Position numbers and translations under genes: made by a program
Shown here: in pieces, positions 54,615 through 63,793 of the stretch
Layout of the letters: each line of letters opens with the position of its first letter
Position numbering within the stretch: position 1 is the stretch's first letter
Assembly (NCBI RefSeq): GCF_013394165.1
Contig: NZ_CP041330.1
Span: forward strand, 3,216,501 to 3,280,500
Reading direction: 5' to 3'
Length of the DNA: 64,000 nucleotides
DNA from: Pseudoalteromonas sp. Scap06
Lineage (GTDB): Bacteria > Pseudomonadota > Gammaproteobacteria > Enterobacterales > Alteromonadaceae
The notes under the pieces: generated by a model
Seen by the model: only the letters and a program-made list of their open reading frames with translations
Database searches by the model: none
Told to the model about the DNA's origin: nothing

Positions 54615-55403
54615 TCAAAGGTAAATAGTACCTTTTAGGTATCTTACCGCATGACCCGTTAATGTCACTGTTGTACTGCCCACTTCACAATGTAACTTCC
54701 CACCCCGTTGTGAGGCCTGATAAGCACTTAAAGAGTTTTTGCCAAATTGTTCTGCCCAATAAGGGGCAAGCCCGGTATGAATTGAACCGGTCACAAAGTC
54801 TTCATCACCACCACTGGCAGGCCAAAAATAACGAGAAATAAAGTCATACTCAACACTCGGTGCTGTTGCAACCACATCTAATGGGGCTAATTTTTTTAGT
54901 TGTTCATTGGTTGTTTTCAGATCTACAACCTGCTGCTCATTATCATAAATAGCAAAATAAGCTTGGCGGTTTTTCAGCACTTTAATAGGTTGTATAGACA
55001 GGCCAGCTAATAAAGCATCAGGGATAAGCTGAACCTCTTCAGGGGCTTGTTTAGGAAAGGTCATAGCAAAGCTGCCATCGTTATTTTTATTAACAATCAG
55101 TTTGCCCACCGCCTCTGCGCTAAAGCGCACCTGCGATATACTATGTTGCTCACAAAGCACATAGGCCGCAGCCAAAGTAGCATGGCCGCAAAAATCAATT
55201 TCCATTAACGGCGAAAACCAACGTATCGCAAAGCTTCCATCAGCCAACTGACAAGTAAAAGCAGTTTCAGATACGTTATTTTCAGAAGCGATATTCAGCA
55301 TAAGATCATCACTAAGCCACGACTCTAGTGGGATCACAGCGGCATAGTTACCTTTAAACAGTTCACTGCTGAACGCATCGATTTGATGGATAGTTAATTT
55401 CAT
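54615..55403 (-). CDS. PhzF family isomerase
   Basis: A 262-residue PhzF-fold protein (diaminopimelate-epimerase-like). IHQIDAFSSELFKGNYAAV is the N-terminal signature; the catalytic Glu is in NNVSETAFTC; FCGHATLAAAYVL is the second signature; and the C-terminal half has VTGSIHTGLAPYWAEQFG. Most members are uncharacterised, and no phenazine genes are near. The ATG at 55403 fits the family start. Confidence 0.9.
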   Translation of the reverse strand: MKLTIHQIDAFSSELFKGNYAAVIPLESWLSDDLMLNIASENNVSETAFTCQLADGSFAIRWFSPLMEIDFCGHATLAAAYVLCEQHSISQVRFSAEAVGKLIVNKNNDGSFAMTFPKQAPEEVQLIPDALLAGLSIQPIKVLKNRQAYFAIYDNEQQVVDLKTTNEQLKKLAPLDVVATAPSVEYDFISRYFWPASGGDEDFVTGSIHTGLAPYWAEQFGKNSLSAYQASQRGGKLHCEVGSTTVTLTGHAVRYLKGTIYL

Positions 55404-55468
55404 AGTGGGCACTTTTTATTTATTGGTCACTCAAAGTGCCACAAATGAAATTAACGGTCACTATAATT

Positions 55469-56083
55469 TTATGCCAACACAGGACGTACGCGATAATACT
55501 GCATACACGCAAACTGCACCGCATTAGTCAGTAATATCATAACAAACATTAGTATATGCGAAGTACTTTGCACAGGCATAGCAAGCTCTGCAAACAAACC
55601 ACAGATACCAGCTATAAATTGTAAACTAAAATAGCGAGCACTAAGGTTACTAATATTCCCTGTGCGAAGTGTTTTGTAGGTTTGTGGCATAACTCGTACT
55701 GAACTCATGATTAAGCCCACATAGGTTAAGCCATTAAGTACCACAGCGGTATCTAAGTTGGGGTTAAGTAACAACAAAAATGGCAATAACGAAAAGCTAA
55801 GCATGCCAAGCAACTGCAAATTTTGACGCTTAGCGGCATTATAGCGAGCAAAAAAGTATAAAATTAGTCCGCTTAAAAAGCCTGTCGCAAAAAACGGCAA
55901 AGCAATATAAAAGCGAGCAAAGTAAAGATTGTAGCTAATAAAGTACACACTTTGCGCTAAACCAAATGTCATCATTAACAGTGATACACCTGATACACTG
56001 CGGTTTTTTATAATTTTATTGAGTAACGGTAAAAAACTAAAAACCAAAATAAATACTGACAAAATAGGCAAATAATACGCCAA
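55469..56083 (-). CDS. SWEET/PQ-loop family membrane protein
   Basis: A 204-residue protein with about seven membrane helices in two three-helix bundles. The PQ motif is clear in the second bundle (RVMPQTYKTLRTGNISNLS); the first has LPLLNKIIKNRSVSGVSLL, PQ replaced by PL. It may transport sugars or amino acids. The start is TTG with GAGG eight bases upstream. No operon partner; it lies just after PhzF's promoter side on the same strand. Confidence 0.75.
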   Translation of the reverse strand: MAYYLPILSVFILVFSFLPLLNKIIKNRSVSGVSLLMMTFGLAQSVYFISYNLYFARFYIALPFFATGFLSGLILYFFARYNAAKRQNLQLLGMLSFSLLPFLLLLNPNLDTAVVLNGLTYVGLIMSSVRVMPQTYKTLRTGNISNLSARYFSLQFIAGICGLFAELAMPVQSTSHILMFVMILLTNAVQFACMQYYRVRPVLA

Positions 56084-56302
56084 AGCAAACCTCGCTCGTT
56101 ACATTGTTGTTAATGAAAAGGAAGAAATAAAACATTTTTTAAACATTTGTTTTTAAAGGCTTTATTCATGTGCGCGCATTGTAGGACTGGCTAGCTTTTA
56201 TACAAGCTTCACACCAACTTTAATTTCCTCCTGTGGCAACCTGAGTATACAAAAACCGTTACTAAAACTTCACAGTCTCACCCTTTTACAATTGCAACAC
56301 AA

Positions 56303-56319
56303 ATGATAACTGTTATCAT
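56303..56319 (+). promoter_or_regulatory. Fur box before PepSY gene
   Basis: ATGATAAC-T-GTTATCAT is a perfect 17-base palindrome and matches the 7-1-7 Fur consensus TGATAAT-N-ATTATCA at all but two symmetric positions. It ends 35 bases before the PepSY ATG. Confidence 0.75.
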
Positions 56320-56354
56320 ACGCATATCTACAGATTAACATGCAAGCCTAAGTA

Positions 56355-57488
56355 ATGAGAAAAACACTGTTTAAAGTTCATAGTTGGTTGGCGCTAATTG
56401 CCATTATTCCGTTAATTGTTATTAGCATTACTGGCAGTGTTTTAGTGTTTAAAAGTGAAATTGATGGCCTACTGATGCCAGATAAACACTTTGTGGTACA
56501 GCAACAAGCTGCACGTTTGCCTATGGACTCATTAATAAATAAAGCCGAAGCAGCCTTTCCTGAATATGTAGTAGGAAGCTGGGAGCTTTTTAATAACAGC
56601 ACCGCTGACCGGCTTTATTTGGTTAAGCGTGGAACTGACGATTGGTATAAGTTGCATTTAGACCAATACACAGGAGAGGTTTTATCAGAACCAGTAAGCA
56701 CCACTCATTATTTTACTGACTGGTTTTTAGAGCTCCATTATACTTTTTTACTTAACGACTTAAAAAGCTTACCAGGGCAAACAGGTACCGTATTAGGCTT
56801 CTTTTTTGCTCTATTTTTATTAACTTTAGGTATTACTGGCTTAATTATTTACCGCAAATTTTGGCAGCGACTATTTAGCGTACGCTGGCGAGCAACTTTG
56901 CAGATAGTACTAAGCGACATTCATAAAATGACTGGAGTATTAGGTTCACCTATCCTTATCGTTTTAGCGATTACCGGTGGTTATTTTAATGGCGCTGTGT
57001 GGTATCACGAAGTAATAGAACACGCAGAAGAAGAGCACTACACTATTGCAAATAAATTATATAGTGACGACATTTCTTTTGAGCGCATTCTTAATGATAG
57101 TAAGCTGCAAATACCCACTTTTAACACTACTTTTTTAGTTTTCCCGCGAGAGCCTGATGAAAATATTACTCTTTATGGCGAAGTAAATACCAGTAATCCA
57201 CTTACCAGTGAATACGCCAATACCATAACCTACAATAAGCAAACAGGTGAACACATGGCTAACTGGGATATTCGTGAAACCGGAGTTGGTTGGCAAGTAA
57301 TTGATAGCTTTAGAAAACTACACTTTGGCTATTTTGCTGGGCTTATCAGTAAAATACTTTGGTGTATTGTTGGTCTTAGCCCTGTATGGCTGGCTGGTAC
57401 AGGCTTTTATTTATGGCTTACACGCCGTAAACGTAAAAAGCAATCACACAAAAATCGCTTAAGTAAGCATCGCACTGTAAGTGCTTGA
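56355..57488 (+). CDS. PepSY-associated TM-helix protein (iron-related, PiuB-like)
   Basis: A 377-residue membrane protein with four transmembrane helices, at about residues 10-30, 140-165, 190-215 and 335-360. VHSWLALIAIIPLIVISITG at the N-terminus and DIHKMTGVLGSPILIVLAITG are the repeated PepSY_TM motif with conserved His residues that may bind haem. A periplasmic PepSY-like loop lies between. PiuB-type members reduce or release iron from siderophores, and the Fur box just upstream supports an iron-limitation role. Confidence 0.85.
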   Translation: MRKTLFKVHSWLALIAIIPLIVISITGSVLVFKSEIDGLLMPDKHFVVQQQAARLPMDSLINKAEAAFPEYVVGSWELFNNSTADRLYLVKRGTDDWYKLHLDQYTGEVLSEPVSTTHYFTDWFLELHYTFLLNDLKSLPGQTGTVLGFFFALFLLTLGITGLIIYRKFWQRLFSVRWRATLQIVLSDIHKMTGVLGSPILIVLAITGGYFNGAVWYHEVIEHAEEEHYTIANKLYSDDISFERILNDSKLQIPTFNTTFLVFPREPDENITLYGEVNTSNPLTSEYANTITYNKQTGEHMANWDIRETGVGWQVIDSFRKLHFGYFAGLISKILWCIVGLSPVWLAGTGFYLWLTRRKRKKQSHKNRLSKHRTVSA

Positions 57489-57493
57489 TTATA

Positions 57494-57536
57494 AAGTCAC
57501 CTCATTGTAATCTTAAAAGTCACAGTGAGGTGATTT
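57494..57536 (+). promoter_or_regulatory. Hairpin enclosing the ribosome binding site of the TPR lipoprotein
   Basis: AAGTCACCTCATTGT (57494-57508) pairs with ACAGTGAGGTGATTT (57522-57536) in a 15-bp stem with two G-U pairs and a 13-base loop. The right arm holds the ribosome binding site (GAGGTGA) and ends at the ATG at 57537. It could block translation initiation until melted or bound; the right arm lacks the long T-run expected of a terminator. Confidence 0.65.
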
Positions 57537-58682
57537 ATGAAATATCTAGTTTTTACACTTAGCTTTTTTTTAGCTGCATGCAGTAGCACTCAACCAGCAG
57601 TGCAAATTAAAAAGGTACAGCTTACACAAGTAATTAACCACTCTCTTTTCAAGCGTGTTGAAACCCCTAATGAACACAGTGTTTTTGAGCTTCCAGAACC
57701 TGAAAAAGAAAAGTTTTTAGCTTATGCACAGAAGCGCTTAAATGAGATACGTGCTGATGAAATTGTTTTTAACTACCTAGAAAACCAGCTTACCAACTTT
57801 AAGTATCACGGTGATACACTAACATCCAAACAAACTATTGAACGCTCACAAGGCAACTGTATTAGCTTAGCTATATTGACACAAAGCTACGCCACGCTTT
57901 TAGATCTTGACACCAGTTTTCAAGAAATGACCAGCGAACCTGTGTATGCCAAAGAGGGAAGTTTAGTTTACATAGCCAACCATTTTAGAACCAAAGTTTA
58001 CGCACCGGAAGAAGAAACTGATGATAACTTTATTGTATTTATTCGCCCAGGCACTTTAATAGATTACTTCCCAACCCGCGGCAGCTTTTATGCTGGCAGC
58101 GCCACCTATAATGATTTACTCAATAAGTTTTACAGCAATTTAGCGGCGGAGGCATTAGCTAAAAATAAACTCAATACAGCCTACTCTCTTATTTTGAAAG
58201 CTAATTCTTTTACTCCTAACGATCCTGAACTGTTCAATATTACGGGTATATTACATCGCCGTGCAGGCGATTTAAAAAGCGCTCAACTGATTTACCAAAC
58301 CGCACTAAATAGAAACGATATAAGTATAAACTTAATCAATAACTATCGGCTACTCGCAAAAGATCTTGGCAATACAGAGCTAGAAAAACAATTAACAAGC
58401 CAATTAATTAATGAAGAAAAAGACCCTTACGAGCTATTGGTTATTGCTAAAAACAATCTGCAAGAAGGAAAGGTAACTCAAGCTAAAAACCACCTTGAGT
58501 CAGCAATTGCAAAAGCCCCATATATATCAGAGCTTTACTTAGAGCTTGCAAAAATTCGTTATCAACAAGGTAAGTCTAAACAAACACAAGCCTTGCTTGA
58601 ACAAGCCATTAAATATGAGCGAGACAATGAAAAGCTCAATATATACCAAGCAAAGTTAGCATCGCTTACTAAGCCAAAGTAG
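57537..58682 (+). CDS. Lipoprotein with transglutaminase-like domain and TPR repeats
   Basis: A 381-residue lipoprotein; lipobox LAAC at residues 12-15. Residues about 90-200 resemble the transglutaminase-like core, with [20 protein letters not shown] holding the catalytic-type Cys. From about residue 205 TPR helices run to the end ([41 protein letters not shown]). A Cys-protease-like activity in the periplasm or a scaffold is possible. Convergent with the next gene. Confidence 0.75.
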   Translation: MKYLVFTLSFFLAACSSTQPAVQIKKVQLTQVINHSLFKRVETPNEHSVFELPEPEKEKFLAYAQKRLNEIRADEIVFNYLENQLTNFKYHGDTLTSKQTIERSQGNCISLAILTQSYATLLDLDTSFQEMTSEPVYAKEGSLVYIANHFRTKVYAPEEETDDNFIVFIRPGTLIDYFPTRGSFYAGSATYNDLLNKFYSNLAAEALAKNKLNTAYSLILKANSFTPNDPELFNITGILHRRAGDLKSAQLIYQTALNRNDISINLINNYRLLAKDLGNTELEKQLTSQLINEEKDPYELLVIAKNNLQEGKVTQAKNHLESAIAKAPYISELYLELAKIRYQQGKSKQTQALLEQAIKYERDNEKLNIYQAKLASLTKPK

Positions 58683-58690
58683 GTTGCTTT

Positions 58691-58722
58691 TGGGTAATAC
58701 ATATTTAAAAGTGTATTACCCA
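58691..58722. repeat. Inverted repeat between convergent genes
   Basis: GGGTAATACA / TGTATTACCC with a 10-base A/T loop; no T-run follows on either strand. A weak bidirectional terminator or a small palindromic repeat. Confidence 0.5.
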
Positions 58723-58727
58723 TAATA

Positions 58728-61541
58728 TTAAAGAGAGTAGTAAAAGCTTAACCACGCGCGCATTTCATCTTCAAAGCTGTCACCTTCAACACGCGACAGC
58801 CCAGCATTAAAAGTTAGGTCGTTTACGCCTGCAGGCCCCATCCCAAAGCTAAAATCACCTTGGTATTTTAAGCCATAACTTTGTGCATAAACGCTGTTGT
58901 CTAATTGATGTTGCTTGTAATAAAGCCAAGGCATGCCTTCTTTAAAGCTGATGCCACCACCATAACCTTGGTAACGCTCTGCAGTTGCACTGTAATAAGG
59001 CAGTTCAGCAGCAAGCACAAACTCGCTACTTTGTTGCTGATTAATCAGGTTAGAGCTAAACCCACCTAAAGCTAAAACACTATCGTCTCGCTGTTTTTGT
59101 TCAAAGCTCACAAACATGGGAATATTAAATGCTTTACCAAATACTTTTGTTGCCAAGTCATAACCTTGCCAATGACTATTGTGATTCCGCCCATCATAAA
59201 TACTGGCATAAATACTCTGCCCTATGGCAAATGATTGGCGGTCATGTTGCCATTGCTGAGCAATACTCAACCGTGTCCAATTTTTATGGCTATTTTTATA
59301 ATCTGTATAGTTATAAGCAAGCTCTGGGGTTAACTGAAGCTGGCCAAATTTCAATGGATGGCTTATTGCAACAAAACCACCTCGGGCGTCAATATCAGCG
59401 TTTAAGCTAGGTTGATATTGATGTGATGTACCCAAATTATAATCAAATAGCGCAAGCTTAAACTTTGTATTTAACGCATTGTATTTTGCTTGTACAAAGC
59501 CTCCATGTAATGCACCGTCATGCAAATCAATGTTATAACCCGCTTGTAAATCAAGTTGCTTTAATAAGTCGCTACTTTTTATACCTACGCTTAGCAAACT
59601 GGTTGACGCTGAATAATACTGTGATCCCAAGGCAAACGTCGCTTGCTGATCAAGTACTGCGTAATCGCTTTGCTCTGCTGTCTCATCGGTATATATTTTT
59701 GCCGGTGGCAGAGTATGCTTATTTACCATCAACAATGGAGCTTCACTGTTTACAGCGAGTTCCGTCACGGCTGTGCGGTCTTTTGTTGTTAGCGTTTTTA
59801 CATCAGGGCCATCGGCATTAATAGAGAAATAAAGTAGTGAACCATCTTCAGTCTCAATCGGGTATGCAAGCGCTTCTTGCCCGTTAGTTAAGCGGGTGAG
59901 GGTATTATTTTTTATATGATAATTATAAATATCAGTTTTATTATTTAGGCCAGCAACAAAATAGATAGACTCCCCATTTTGACTAAAACTCGGCTGGCTT
60001 AAATATTGATACCCATTAGGCATTGGGACTGACTGCCTAGTATCACCGCTCAAACCTTGTATATACAATTGCCAATTTTCGTTTAATGACGCTGATAAAT
60101 AAGCTAATTTTGTTTCATCGGGGCTTAGGGTCGGGTAATCGTACGTCGTTTTTAAGCTCTTGGTAAAAAGTGGCGTGATTGCTTGTGTATTAAGATCGAC
60201 TTTTACTAATTCAGAATACCCAGCTCTTATTTGCTCACCGTAAAGTGTTTCACCATTGCGGGTAACACTAAAACGACGAATACCAGCCAGTTCAGTGAGT
60301 TGTTCGACGTTGCCAGTATCTATGTTATAGCTAAAAATGTCAGACACTTTGTTATAAGTCCCCGACTCCTCACTACTGTAGGCATTAAAATAAAGAGTGT
60401 TATTGCCTACCCACTGCGGATTGGCAATACCTGCTCGATTTATTTGATTTAATATTTGTTTTTGTTCGCGCTTAAATACACTTGGCGCAGTATCAGGAAT
60501 ATCCTTAGCATCATCTTCAAGTAATTGCTTTTGTGCTTTAGTAAATTGCTGTTGCGCTTTAGTGTTGTCTTCAGTGCTATAAATTATGAGCTTGGTATTA
60601 CTTTTTTTATCACGCTCCACTATGGCAATTTTGCTGCCATCACCAGAAAGAGCGGGGTTGCTAGCGTATAAATCAAGCTTTAACCAAAGCTTGCTATTAA
60701 GTGGTGACTCGGTTTGCTCTTGTTGCATTGCTTTGTAAGTGAACTCAGCAATAAATCGACGATATAGCTTGGCAGCGCTTTGCCCGAATACACCAGAAAA
60801 TGCGTCGTCAAAATCTCGAGGCTTAACCGCCCGCATACGAACCCATACATTATCGACCAGCTGCTCTGAGTAATTTTGCTCTAGCCAGTATAAAAAACGA
60901 CTTCCCATTAAATACGCCATGGAGCCCGCCATAAAGCCTTCATCACTATTTAGTTGCCCATAGGTCGGAAGCGCTCCTTGCTGAGCAAACTCCCTGAGTA
61001 TTGCCTCAGAATAGTTATCAAAGAGCCGCCCTCGCCCTGTCATTTTAGACTCAATTAAGGTGGCGTATCCTTCAGCTACCCAGCGCGGTGTGTCACCATA
61101 GGTTAAATCGTAAAGATCCCATACCCCTCTAATTTTTTGTTGCCACTCGCTGCGAGTCGGCTGCGCTAAATGAACTAAGTGAATGTACTCGTGCAGCACT
61201 AGTAATTGCTGCCAGCCCGATGAGTTTGAGATTACTGTGTCCGATTGTGGTGGCGTAGTAAAAAGCGCCATAACAGGATTATTAGAGGTTGGTAAGGCAA
61301 AGCCATTAGCTGCATTTAAAGGATCAAATACCACCACATCGACGATTTTATCAAGGGCACGGTTTTGTTGCTCAAGCACTTTTGTACGGACAATCTCCAG
61401 CTCCACCGCGGTCGATTTAGCAAAATCAGTATGTTCACTGCTAAAGTGAACATTAAAATGCTCAGTATGAATGGTTTGCCAATTGGCTGCGAAGCTTGGT
61501 GCAGCCAGTAATAAGGCTGATGCAATGAGTGACTTTTTCAC
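58728..61541 (-). CDS. Large secreted gluzincin-type protease with WD40-like propeller and barrel-like end
   Basis: A 937-residue exported protein. Signal peptide ends SFA-AN. A peptidase-MA-like domain has LLVLHEYIHLVHL (HExxH near residues 118-122) and the third-ligand WVAEGYA downstream. TolB/PD40-type propeller repeats run from about 280 to 600 (YPTLSPDETKLAYLS; QPSFSQNGESIYFV). The last 300 residues are aromatic beta strands ending AWLSFYYSL, with a terminal aromatic residue like an outer-membrane barrel. The start is GTG after AAGGGAT. Confidence 0.82.
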   Translation of the reverse strand: MKKSLIASALLLAAPSFAANWQTIHTEHFNVHFSSEHTDFAKSTAVELEIVRTKVLEQQNRALDKIVDVVVFDPLNAANGFALPTSNNPVMALFTTPPQSDTVISNSSGWQQLLVLHEYIHLVHLAQPTRSEWQQKIRGVWDLYDLTYGDTPRWVAEGYATLIESKMTGRGRLFDNYSEAILREFAQQGALPTYGQLNSDEGFMAGSMAYLMGSRFLYWLEQNYSEQLVDNVWVRMRAVKPRDFDDAFSGVFGQSAAKLYRRFIAEFTYKAMQQEQTESPLNSKLWLKLDLYASNPALSGDGSKIAIVERDKKSNTKLIIYSTEDNTKAQQQFTKAQKQLLEDDAKDIPDTAPSVFKREQKQILNQINRAGIANPQWVGNNTLYFNAYSSEESGTYNKVSDIFSYNIDTGNVEQLTELAGIRRFSVTRNGETLYGEQIRAGYSELVKVDLNTQAITPLFTKSLKTTYDYPTLSPDETKLAYLSASLNENWQLYIQGLSGDTRQSVPMPNGYQYLSQPSFSQNGESIYFVAGLNNKTDIYNYHIKNNTLTRLTNGQEALAYPIETEDGSLLYFSINADGPDVKTLTTKDRTAVTELAVNSEAPLLMVNKHTLPPAKIYTDETAEQSDYAVLDQQATFALGSQYYSASTSLLSVGIKSSDLLKQLDLQAGYNIDLHDGALHGGFVQAKYNALNTKFKLALFDYNLGTSHQYQPSLNADIDARGGFVAISHPLKFGQLQLTPELAYNYTDYKNSHKNWTRLSIAQQWQHDRQSFAIGQSIYASIYDGRNHNSHWQGYDLATKVFGKAFNIPMFVSFEQKQRDDSVLALGGFSSNLINQQQSSEFVLAAELPYYSATAERYQGYGGGISFKEGMPWLYYKQHQLDNSVYAQSYGLKYQGDFSFGMGPAGVNDLTFNAGLSRVEGDSFEDEMRAWLSFYYSL

Positions 61542-61693
61542 AATAATCCCTTAAATAGTGCTTTTAATAATGCTTAGAGTATTATTAAAAGGGAAAAACG
61601 GGCAGTAAAAAAGTGTAATAAAGCATGTGCAAATGTGTATTTACACCTGCCTTATTATTTAACCTGAACTTTAGTTATTTTCAACAAGGGAAG

Positions 61694-63271
61694 TTACATC
61701 CAACTACGAGAATCTGACTCAGCCTGCATAAGTGTAAAATCTATAATGAAGTCAGCATCTTGCTGTTTTAAATATGGGACATACGCACCGCCTGCAGCAA
61801 GTTGTATATACAGGCTTTTTAAGCCAGAGCGACGCATAAAAAAAGTGCTCACACTGCGAGCGCTTTGTGCTTTGTACAGCTCAAATACTCGGTAATGCAC
61901 GCCAATCATACCTTTGCGCACCACCATATAAAAACGCCCATCTTGTTGATGAAGGTAATACCCATAACGTTTATATGATAAAAACACTAACGCGGCTAAT
62001 ACCAAAAATAATGCTAATGAAATTAATATATTAAGTTGCATAAAGCTAACTAAAAACCCAGAAGCAACGCTCGGTAGCAAGGCATAAAACACCATATTTT
62101 TATATAGCAACGCCCTTTCTACTGCTTTGAATGCCAACTTTTTACTGTTAAACCACGGATAAATCCACTGACACACATTATCAACTTGCTCCTGCGTGAG
62201 CACAGGTAACACTAAGGTTTGTTTATTCTTTTTCGCCATATTTGCAGCACCGCCGCTGCTGGCTTGCAAACATTCCACTGTAAAGCGCTTTAATAGCCTG
62301 GCAACTAGGTTTTGCTTAATAACTATAGATTGTACTTTATCTAAACTAATTGACAGTTGATGGCGCTCTAACAGCCCTGCAATACGTTTAAATTTATTAT
62401 TTTTAAAGTAAAGCTGATAGTTATAAAAGCGAATGAGCGACATAGTCACCGATAAAAACACCGCAATAAATACCAACACAATAATTAAAGTAATAACCGC
62501 AAATACCGCTGCATTAGCCATCATACCGAGCTCTTGCTGATAAAAACCCTCTATTTTTGTTATAAACTGCTGCTCTAAAAAATCGATAGCCACATTTATA
62601 AAGGGAGCAATGGCCGCAAGCGCTAAAATTGCCATGTTCGACATTAAACCAAACTTAGCTATTTCTTTATTTGAAATGAATAAACTATTTTCATTCTGAT
62701 TTTCAGCATGAAGCTGCGCTGTATTAGCCTCCTCGGTTGATGGTTGCTGCTGCGCTTTATAGTCAAATACCTGTTTGCGCATTTGCTTGGCATAATCACT
62801 GGTTACTCCAGGCAATACAGCTTCTTGGGCAACACTGCCGGCAGCATCAAAAATGCAATTAACTAAGCCTACTGGAGTAAAATAAAAGGGTTCTGCTATG
62901 TTTACATTTTGCACCCGAGAAAACTTTAAGGTGAGTCGCTCTTTTTTAAATACGCCTTTATTTAGTAAAATTTCATGCTCGTCAGTAATACAAAAACGAA
63001 AACTGCGGTAATACAAAAAACAATAGACGAGCAATGAAGTCAGAGCAATCGTGAGCCCAACTTGCCCCCAAAATAGTTTATTTTCTACTTGGGTAACAAA
63101 AACCACCAACACGGGCAGTAAATTAAATAAGCCATCTTTGATAAACCGCACACTAAAATGCATCACAAAATAAGCCAGTGCCCAGGGCGACACTTTTTGC
63201 CAATTAAGTGAAGATGACGTTATTTGTGTAGCATCAACACTCACTGGCAGTAGCCTCGCTTGTGGTTTCAT
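61694..63271 (-). CDS. Bacterial PH-domain membrane protein (YdbT-like)
   Basis: A protein of about 525 residues with paired membrane helices and three bPH_2 domains (HEILLNKGVFKKERLTLKFSRVQNV; NKFKRIAGLLERHQLSISLDKVQSI; RFYMVVRKGMIGVHYRVFELYKAQS). Together with the upstream gene it resembles the YdbS/YdbT pair, whose role is unresolved. The start at 63271 overlaps the preceding gene by 38 bases; a GTG inside that overlap is another possibility. Confidence 0.85.
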   Translation of the reverse strand: MKPQARLLPVSVDATQITSSSLNWQKVSPWALAYFVMHFSVRFIKDGLFNLLPVLVVFVTQVENKLFWGQVGLTIALTSLLVYCFLYYRSFRFCITDEHEILLNKGVFKKERLTLKFSRVQNVNIAEPFYFTPVGLVNCIFDAAGSVAQEAVLPGVTSDYAKQMRKQVFDYKAQQQPSTEEANTAQLHAENQNENSLFISNKEIAKFGLMSNMAILALAAIAPFINVAIDFLEQQFITKIEGFYQQELGMMANAAVFAVITLIIVLVFIAVFLSVTMSLIRFYNYQLYFKNNKFKRIAGLLERHQLSISLDKVQSIVIKQNLVARLLKRFTVECLQASSGGAANMAKKNKQTLVLPVLTQEQVDNVCQWIYPWFNSKKLAFKAVERALLYKNMVFYALLPSVASGFLVSFMQLNILISLALFLVLAALVFLSYKRYGYYLHQQDGRFYMVVRKGMIGVHYRVFELYKAQSARSVSTFFMRRSGLKSLYIQLAAGGAYVPYLKQQDADFIIDFTLMQAESDSRSWM

Positions 63272-63779
63272 CGTGGCGATAGCTTTGTACAAATTGACGA
63301 ATATTTTTGCACTTTTCGTGGGTCAGGCCGCTAATTTGTAAATCAGCACTCATACCACCTGCGCTGTAAAGCCGTAAACTGGCTAAACCTAGTTTTCGCT
63401 CTATTGGCCCACGATGTATTTCAATATGCTGCACTCGTGCTAACGGTAAAATTGTCACCTGCTGCCAAATAATGCCTTTTTTAAAAGCAATATCATGGGT
63501 ACGCAACGCGCTGCCCTGTAATTTTATGCTGAACACGCTATATAACATACACAGTAAAATTAATAGCGGAACAGCAACCAATAAGTAACCTTGCGCCATG
63601 GCTGCAAAATCTGTATTGAAATAACAAACTGCCGCTAGCACTAGGCAAAAAGGGATAAAAAATAACAACCAATTCAACTGTGCATGCAATAATGCTTTAT
63701 CGGCAAGCGGTTCAAACTCTATGCTTTGATGTTGCGGTAGGTCGGTTATTTGTTGATTCGTAAACACGCTTCGCTCCAT
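63234..63779 (-). CDS. Bacterial PH-domain membrane protein (YdbS-like)
   Basis: A 181-residue protein: two membrane helices (about residues 40-85), then one bPH_2 domain (IAFKKGIIWQQVTILPLARVQHIEIHRGPIERKLG). It precedes and overlaps the YdbT-like gene, the family's usual arrangement. The ATG at 63779 is chosen; a GTG at 63806 would overlap the mutarotase stop. Confidence 0.85.
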   Translation of the reverse strand: MERSVFTNQQITDLPQHQSIEFEPLADKALLHAQLNWLLFFIPFCLVLAAVCYFNTDFAAMAQGYLLVAVPLLILLCMLYSVFSIKLQGSALRTHDIAFKKGIIWQQVTILPLARVQHIEIHRGPIERKLGLASLRLYSAGGMSADLQISGLTHEKCKNIRQFVQSYRHDETTSEATASEC

Positions 63780-63793
63780 TGGACGTATTGGCT

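Noticed and set aside
54615..55403. PhzF as evidence for phenazine synthesis
   Set aside because: PhzF-fold proteins are widespread and no phzA-E or phzG genes lie nearby.
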